Below are positions 47,801 through 56,800 of a stretch of 64,000 bases of DNA, one piece after another. The first letter of the stretch is position 1. Every line of letters begins with the position of its first letter. The stretch is taken from NCBI GenBank assembly GCA_963576565.1, contig OY755046.1, positions 48,354,786-48,418,785 of the forward strand, given 5' to 3'. Made by a program: the position numbers and the translations under genes. The notes beneath the pieces were generated by a model that did not search any database, was not told the DNA's origin, and saw only the letters and a program-made list of their open reading frames with translations. Source of the DNA: Aspidapion aeneum (lineage: Eukaryota > Arthropoda > Insecta > Coleoptera > Brentidae).

Positions 47801-50800
47801 ATTTTTTAAACTATGAGTACAATGGATAGATATTGCTTGAAATTACCGTGTTTATTTTATCAGGTCGATGTGTCTTAAGTTTGACGACTTTTTGTAAATC
47901 TAACTTACGTCATCATCATCTTCGTCACTGTCATTACTGCCGCCATATGGCAACGATGGCTGTTGAATGACTATTTGCGGCGTTGTCTTTTTCTTTCGCT
48001 GCGATTTTCTTAGTTCTTCTGTGTCAATATTTGTCACCGTGAAATCATTACCCGTCGGCGAATCGGCTAGAGAAGGGTAATAGAGCATTCTTTGCCTAAA
48101 AAGAACAGTAAAAAATCTTATTGTCTTTTTCTTGGTGCTTAGTGGGACTATTAGTAGTATCGTGGCAAGAACGATAGGAGTGACACCTCTTGTATATGCT
48201 GTTTGATATAGAGAAAATATTATTTTACCTGTAATCATTGTCCGAATCTACGTCACCGTCATGCGCAGTTGACTCTGCGTCACCTATAGCGCTGTCATCT
48301 GTCATAACTCCCCGTCTATGGTCGCGTAATGTTACGCTAGGCGAAATCTGGAGTAAAAATAATGCCAATAAAAAACTAGAACACTAGAAAAGGATGGTAA
48401 GACAAAATAAAAAAATAGAACAATATAAATGGATGGTAAGACAAAACAGGTGATTAATACTTTTTTGTTTAAAATTGTTTATCATCAGGAAAGATAGTTT
48501 TTTTTAACATGATAAAAGATCGATGGAACTAACCTTATTTCCTATTAACTCTGCCCGTCTAACGTCGCTGTACTGTTTATTTATTTCAGTACCACTATCT
48601 AAGGAACTGTCTTTGGAACCATCTGAATCAAATCTTTTATCTGCGAAGAAAAAATTACTTTAAATACTGCGTCCTTCACACGAAGCATTTTTAAGCAAAT
48701 TCAATGCAATTCTGGTTTTTTAAGTTAGGTAAGATGTCAAATCTATAGTGAGTAATGACAGAATTATAAAAAAAACGAAACTATTGTTTTTTTTTAGAAA
48801 TAATTGTGCAGTACCTCACTAAAGAGTTTACATTTTTAGCCTTATAAAGGCAAAAATATACATCGAAACGCCGCCAAGAAATTAAAACTATCAGCGGCGG
48901 CTCCTCCAGAAGGTCATTTGGTCAATGACCACCCAAAATACATTTATATAAAAAATTTAGTAGAGTAAATGAAATTTATTATTTTCTAATTAGGTATTCA
49001 AAATAAACAAATAGATAAATTTTAATATTTTCCTATGGCAGCATCTCTTGGATAAGCAATTCGCGCTTTATGGTCAAAGGCGCACCTAGTCTATATTTTG
49101 TTTCTGTTCAAGCCCTTGCGGTTTCGATATTTCCCTCTCTGTCAGACTGTCTATAAAACCGTACGGAAATAACACGTAAAATATCGGCAACGTTCGTGAA
49201 ATTTTCCGGTCAAAAGCCCAGTATTTACGCTCCCCATAAAACAGCCCTGGAATATGAATCAACTGCAAAAAAATTAGACTTAAAACTATTTACAAACAAG
49301 TGACAATAGGACAACTATTTACAAACAAGTGACAATAAGACAATACCTCTTTTATAGTACTTTAATGTGTTTTGGTACAGAAGGTGAGAAGTTACATGTT
49401 AACAGGTAGGATGTCCGTAGATTTAGGCCGTTTTTCGCATATAATTTTGACCTAAGCCTAAACGACGCTATCATAATTGGTAAATATTAACCAAGTTTCG
49501 TGGCTAATCGGGTAAAAAGCAGTTTTTGTTTCTGTCATATTTTTCCGTGGGTAGCTCGAAAGCTTAACCTCACGGGGGTCCAAGATCTAATGGACACCTA
49601 ATAAGTATTGACAGTTAACTGTTTTGTCCTTATGGGACTCCTCAGAACACTGCTGAGGTAAATAGTGAGAAAACTCTCGCAAGAAGCGTCATCTACCGAG
49701 ATACGAGAGAAACTAGAACAAGAGCAGGCGAAAATAAACTGCTATACATATCGATCATTGAAAAGATCGATTACAAATAAAAAGAAACAAACTAATCCGT
49801 GGCCTACGACAGCTCTTTTGCCTTTTAGGCCACATCAACGCTTATGGCGTTTTTATCCGCCATCAGTGACACGACACGTGAGCGTCAATCAGCGGAATTT
49901 TGTGTTTTGTGATGAGTGATAACCGAGAATGACCCTTCTACATTAAGATCCACGAGCCGCCACTAAAAAGTATATATTATTATTCTTAGATATTTAGATG
50001 TACAAAAAGCAAATCTATAAGCTTACCAGGTAGTCCAGGGAATGGCATCGGTTGACTCGAATAAAAACTCTGCACGCCCATGGTATTCTCGGCCCGTTGA
50101 GCCCATCTGCCTTTAGGTGCCGCCACTGACTTGCCCAAGCTTGTAGGTTGGGCCGAATCTTCTGTTAACTGTTTTTTCGCCCATTGAGGTAGTTGGCCTA
50201 TGCTGAATCTACCAAAAAATTTTTAATAACAATTAAAATACAGTGGACACTTTTAAGGAGTTACGGGGGAAATAGAAAAAAAGACTGTCAAGCTGAATTT
50301 CATCTGTCATTTTTAGATTTTAAGATATTACATAGAGTTGGTTTTTCTTTAAAACCATCCTTAACCAAATCATTTTTTATTCAATTTTTGAAACCACGTT
50401 AAATTTATATTTTTTTTAGCCATGACACTTTTTTTTGTCAACACTATGAAACTCTATGTAATTACAATCGACTGGTTTGTTTTTATTTTCATATATTTAC
50501 AATCACCTTAACCCGCAAATGTCTTTCTCATATAACAAAATAACAATACAGCTAAAAAAGTCTTGGAAAAAGCGTTCTTTCATTTTGTTAATTTAAAATC
50601 TGCCTTTAAATTTTAGAAACAACTTGTCGTTAAAAAGTTAATTTTAATAAATTACAAAGTCGAACAGATATTCTAGAAATAGATATTGGGTTTTAAACGG
50701 ACCAAAATAAAAAAAGTGGGATATCTACCATTTGCCAATATCATTGAAAAAGCTGAAATAGAGACGTGAGCAGAATGGCACTTGTAGGCAACCCTTTAGG

Positions 50801-53800
50801 CCGCCCAACCAAACTTACTCTTCTTTGATTTTCTCGCGGCCTATTTTTATTTTTGATTGTCACTTGTTGTTATTTTCGTTGGAAATGAAAGAAAACCTTC
50901 TCTAAATTAATGAAAAAAGTAATATTTTGAGCCCTGAGCAGTTTTTGACAGTTTTGATTTTATCCAATTTAATTTTAAAAAATCTGACAAAAACTGCGAG
51001 ACATAAGAATCGGTACCTTAATATTTATATTTTTTTGTGGACTTGACTGTCCAACTTTCAAATAGTTGTCAAGAACCGCCCTTGTCAAGGCACTGTCAAG
51101 GTTTTTATGATTTATCCAGATTTATTCGCAATACAACTCGTAAATCGGTCATAAGTTTCGTGATATGGTGGTGTGGATATTTAGACATACAAAACGTATG
51201 AATTTAATAACCGGTTTTTTATAATTTGTTTTCCGCACGCTCAAAGAAAAAAATAGTGTTTCTAACTCTCGCGGAAAGGGTCTTTTCCGCACTTATTGCT
51301 GCCGAACTCCGCTATGCGTTGGGCCGCCAACTGCAATCGCATACGGAAAAGTGACAATTTCCGTACTTACTACGAAATATTCTATATGATTACTTAACTC
51401 TTACCTATAGTTGGTTTCTAATGTACTTTTCTCTTCGTAAAAGTCAAAGTTTGTACTGTCATTGAAAATTTCAGCCTCTAGTGTCCTTCCTTGGCGCATG
51501 GCTTGTTGACTCAGTCTTGCATGCATGGTGATTACCATGTCTTGCGGTACCCTCCACACGAATATGCATCTATAGGAAAATAATAACAAATTCTGAGTCA
51601 ATGACTACACAATTGTAAACAACAGTTCTCTTATAATGTAATTTTTTAACAATATTTTATTAATGAAAATAGCCGGTAAAGGACTTTTTTTCATCTGGCA
51701 GTATATTACAATGTTTTTGGTGATGAAACTTTGGATGGAAGCCAAATCTCATGTTAGTATCACAAACTGGACGATTGTTGGGGCAATCAATTGGATTATT
51801 TTTTATTTTACAAAAAACATCATAAAAAAACAGTTTTAAGAGTCACAAACAATTTTAAAAAAAAACACATAACCTCATTAAAACTCCCGTACCGTCCCAC
51901 GGGCCCTAAAAATTCGACTCCCAGCATTCAACCCCGGCAGTTTTGATATATCTCACATCACACACATCTAGCTGCTACCAACGGCAGGTATGCACTACCC
52001 ATTTTAAAAACGTTGGCTTGCTGTACTGCTATTTGCACTCGGCACTAACCTTTCCGAAAACGTCTGCTTATCATGCCCACCTGTAATAATAATTATATTG
52101 TATACAAACTCACCCATCTCCACTTGCAGATATCAACCTTCGACAATCGTTGGTAAATCGAAGTCCAGTTGCCAATTCAGAATGACCACACATGGTTGCC
52201 ATACATTCGCCCGAATAGTAGTCGTACACCGACAGGGATTTGTCGGTGCACGACGTTGCTAAATAGATGCCTGAACGGTCTAGGATGACTTTTATTAATG
52301 TTCCGTCGTCCCCGGTGCTTCCTGTAAACGAAGAAGATAACATCACTACTAATAAAATACCCATATGTACCCAAATTTTATATAAATTCTACTTAGACTT
52401 AATTTTTTCGTATGACGACTTTATTATATGCGCCCGCTCTTTTTTGCTATTAGAACCCAAAGGACCTATAATTTATGACAGTTGGGATTAAATATCAAAA
52501 ATAAATTAGAAGTTGTCAGTGTGCCGCAATTTTTACAATAAACCAATATTTATTCTAGTAAAATATCAAATATATTTTTGACAAAGTTTTATTATGTTTC
52601 ACAAGTGTAAATAAATAAATAATAAAAGAGTACTAATTGATTTGTCAATTTAAAAATTAAAAATAAAATAAGAGAATCAAAATATACAACGCGCAGAGCA
52701 CCTAAAACAGTATAACTCGAGAGCAACACGATAGATGATGCTGCTGAAATTTCATGAATAGGGTCACAGCAGCAAAAGAGGTAGTGTCATGGCGACGCCA
52801 GGTAAGATGCGGTGAGCCTATTCATGAATTTTATTGTTTAAGTGGGTATGTGTCCCATCTATTTCTGTGGTTAGTAATCTGGTTTGTTTTTATTGACAAA
52901 ATTTTAAGTGTTTTCTAACCTAACATATTAAAAACGTCAAAAAAATGTACAGATAAAATAACAGAGACAAAGAAAGGTATGTCTATCTATCTACTAAAAT
53001 TTACATGTCAAACTGGATTATGTCAGAAAGGGAGGGCAATTCCTTGCCCATTTCTGGGGAAAGACATCCAATCAAATGTATTCATAGCCTCTATAAGAAC
53101 CAAAATAAGTGAATGATAGATGCGTTTTCATTGCGCCGTTCTAAATGATATAAAATTTGCAATACCTTTAAAAGTTTTTGTGTGTTTGCCATTGTTGACG
53201 CTATAAACTCTGACGTTTCTGTCTTGACAGGCTGTCAGAATGTTTTTCTGACCCGTGTCGACTTCCATGTCGTATAAAGTCGTTTTGCCAGTGGCGTTGT
53301 GATCTCGGTTAAATTGGACGGTTCCGTTTAGTTCTCCCAAAGACCTGTATGAAAAAAATAAATATAAAAAATTGCCATAATGCAGTTGTTGTCGAATTTA
53401 AAAACACTAGAAATACAATGTACAGTAAGAAATAAAAATTTTAAAGAGCTTACCTAAATATAAGACTCTTATCTGCACCGCATGATACCATTTGGATGTT
53501 GTTCGAGTGATTCAAAAACCGAACAGCTGTTATACTTGAAGAATGGTCGTCTAAGGTCTGAACAAAGTCGTAATCCTAAGAAAAAATACAGAATGATCTC
53601 CTCAGGATGGTTCAGAAAAGCGCCTGCTGTTTATTTTTATTTTTTAACCATTTCATTACTTATAGTGTACATAAACATAATAAAAGAACTGCAAAATGCT
53701 ATTGATAAATAAAATAAAAGGAATATCGGGACATGTGTTTGGCAAGTGATGCAAACATTTTTGAAGAGCCCGCAGATGTGTTGCTGCGAGGTAATGCGAT

Positions 53801-56800
53801 ACTTGACGGACATTGACCTTTAAAAAGTAATTTTAATTATGGTTAACTAAAATCATAGTTTTTCTTTCTTTCTTCTTGCAAAACAAAAATATTTTAAGGC
53901 GAAATTTGGTACTTACGGTTTTGGTATCAAACACGTGTATCAACCTGTCTCTACTGGCACTGGCGAGTAAGTTGCAAGACGATTCGCTAGACGAGTACTC
54001 AAGGCACAAGACCTCAGAATCGTGAGCCTCGATTTTTAACAGTTCCCGCATACTGTTTGTGTCGTGTATTCTGATATTTCCTGCGAATAAAGATTTTAAG
54101 TCACTCCCGCAGCACTATTATACCATCTACAACCAAAACTACATCATTTACTGTATGTTTACTGCACAGTAGTACAGCACGGTGAATGAAACCTGCCATA
54201 GATGGCATAGTAGTGTCTCTACAGCAGCGACACCACACGCCCCTGCTGCAGTCACAATGCTTGCTTGGTTTACTCACAGTTCCGAGTCACACTGCCATCT
54301 TTTTAATACTGCTACGCTCAAATTATCAAGATTTTAAATGTCAAAAAAAATAACATGATATAAAAACAAATGGCACATCACACAAGATTTAATTAACAAT
54401 ATAAGACCAACAATAAAGATTTATTTTAAAAAGTACCTAGCTAGCCTAGGATTTTTTAAAATGTATCCTTTGTTGTATATAACTTTCTGATTAAAATACA
54501 TTTTTTAAACTCATTTCTGACAGATTTCCAAAATATTATGTCATGTTTGTGTAAATAACTCACCGGATCTATCTCCAGAAGCCAAATGTTTCCCATCCGG
54601 ACTGATCCTGATACACCTAACCCCATTTTTGCCGTCATAAGACGTTTGTTCCGATTGTTTCTCAGTCGACTGCGTCCCCGAGATATCCAAGTCTTTTATA
54701 AATGACAGATCTTTGTCGGTGTACACCACTTTCAACAGTTCCTGTAAAAAGGAAATAAGAATATGTCAAGTTACGTCAGGTGATATGTGTGAAACAAGAT
54801 TCTTATGTCAATTTTATGAAATTTATTTTAAAACTTCTGTGAAATAAAATTCTTGAATATAAAGTGTAGTTTTTTACTGATTTATAAAAATTAGTTGACT
54901 TTGGTTTTTGCAAATCAGTAAAAATATATCTCTTCTAATTCATTGTTTCTATAGAAAATAAAAAAAACTGTAAAAACAGTTCAAGAGTAACCAAAATTTT
55001 ATACTTACATTACTATAAATATTAGGATGATACATCCCCTTTGACTGCTTTTCATTCATTTTATCAAGTGTCCACACTCTGATGGTATCATCCGATCCGC
55101 AGGTTAGAAATGTTCCTGGTGGCAATGGACTATTTAGGGGGGCCATTTCTACCCCCCATATGCAGGCGGAATGATACAGGAATGAGCAGGACTTTCCCAC
55201 CTAAATATAAATAAATACCACTTTAGAAAAATACAAAGTACTTCAACATATTCTGTTTTTATCTATGGTTTGCTTAGGTAATTAAGAAAGTAACGTAGGT
55301 TAACTGAAAAATGTGACAGATAACTAAACATTAAAATAGACAATTCATTTCCAAAGTCCAAATGGCACAATAGTCATTGCTTATTGCCGACATAAGAGGT
55401 AAACAGGGTTATTTTCTAGAAGTACTTACTCTTCTTATATTAAAAACATCCCAAATGTAAATGGAATGGTCGTTATACACAGCCGTTAGTTTATGATTAA
55501 TTTCATCGTAGGCTATCGCTATAGTGTCAGGATATTTTGCGTCCTGAGGTGGAGCAGCCATGTGCCTAAAATATTCAGAAGGGTAAGGCGTCGTAATGTA
55601 AAGGAGACTTAGGGATCTAATATTCCTAGGGTGGAACTCTAACTAAATTTTAACATATTTCACTCTTAAAACCAGAATGGGATTAGATAACGATATCCCC
55701 TCACACGTTCGAAGAGATAATATAACAAAATTTTTGGGTACTATTTTAATTAGATGACTTACTGTATGTTATTTCCTAGGGTGGTATTCAAGACTAAATT
55801 TAAATTAATTTTATCCTTCGAATCACAGAATCTGTTCGAAAATAGATAGGGCACCAAGCCCAAGAAAAAAATTAGATAACGATATTCCCTCATAAATTTC
55901 AAGAGATAATGTAACACACTTTTTTAGCGCTATTTTAGTTAGATGACTTACTGTATGTTATTTCCTAAAGATACATCTACGCCTAAATAGTGGCATCTTG
56001 GCAACGTGGTGATAAATCTGAGCGTAGTGGGATCGAAACACCTAATTATTCCGTCCGCACAACCCACGAAAATATAGTTTTGTCCTACCGTTATACAATT
56101 GGCACTTGTTGTCTAAAATACAAAAATTAATCTCAACACACTGCCAAAATAATTTAAAGAAGGTTTTATATGCAAGACTAGGTTAAGAATAAGGAAAATT
56201 TATATATAGCAACGCAGTGACTTGTTTTTAGGCATGGTTTTCAGGATAGCTCTATTTAAATAGAAGTTGTATTCGGCTAATCTATTTTTTGAGCCAATAA
56301 CATCAAATTAATTTAAATTTTGTAATGGGAAACAAATTTAACTATTTTTTTAAATGCTATTAAATGGCAAAAATACCATTTAAATTCAAATTTTGTTTTG
56401 TTACAATACGTACTGTTCCTAAGGAGCCAGGTCTGAAGGAGTTTTTTTTATAATATCTTTCATTAATATACTTTGCTTATTGTAGTTCGAATCTATTTTA
56501 AAAATTCGCATTCTTTTTTGCTGAATGCAGATGTATTTTAAGTTTTGTTTAGACGTAAGCTTTTAAACATTAGTAAATTATTTTATATTGGAATATTACA
56601 TTTTAATAAGTACTTTCTAATTGTTAAGATAAAAAAATAAAAATCAAACTTACCCTTAATTCTACCCACTTATCCAGTAACCTCCTATTATTAAACTCGC
56701 ACAGCAAGCCGGATCGAGTGATAGCGTACGTGCTGTCACCACACTCGCCCTTGCCGCACGCTACATCACAGAAATAGTTGTTCCTCTGCTCCCCCAAGAT

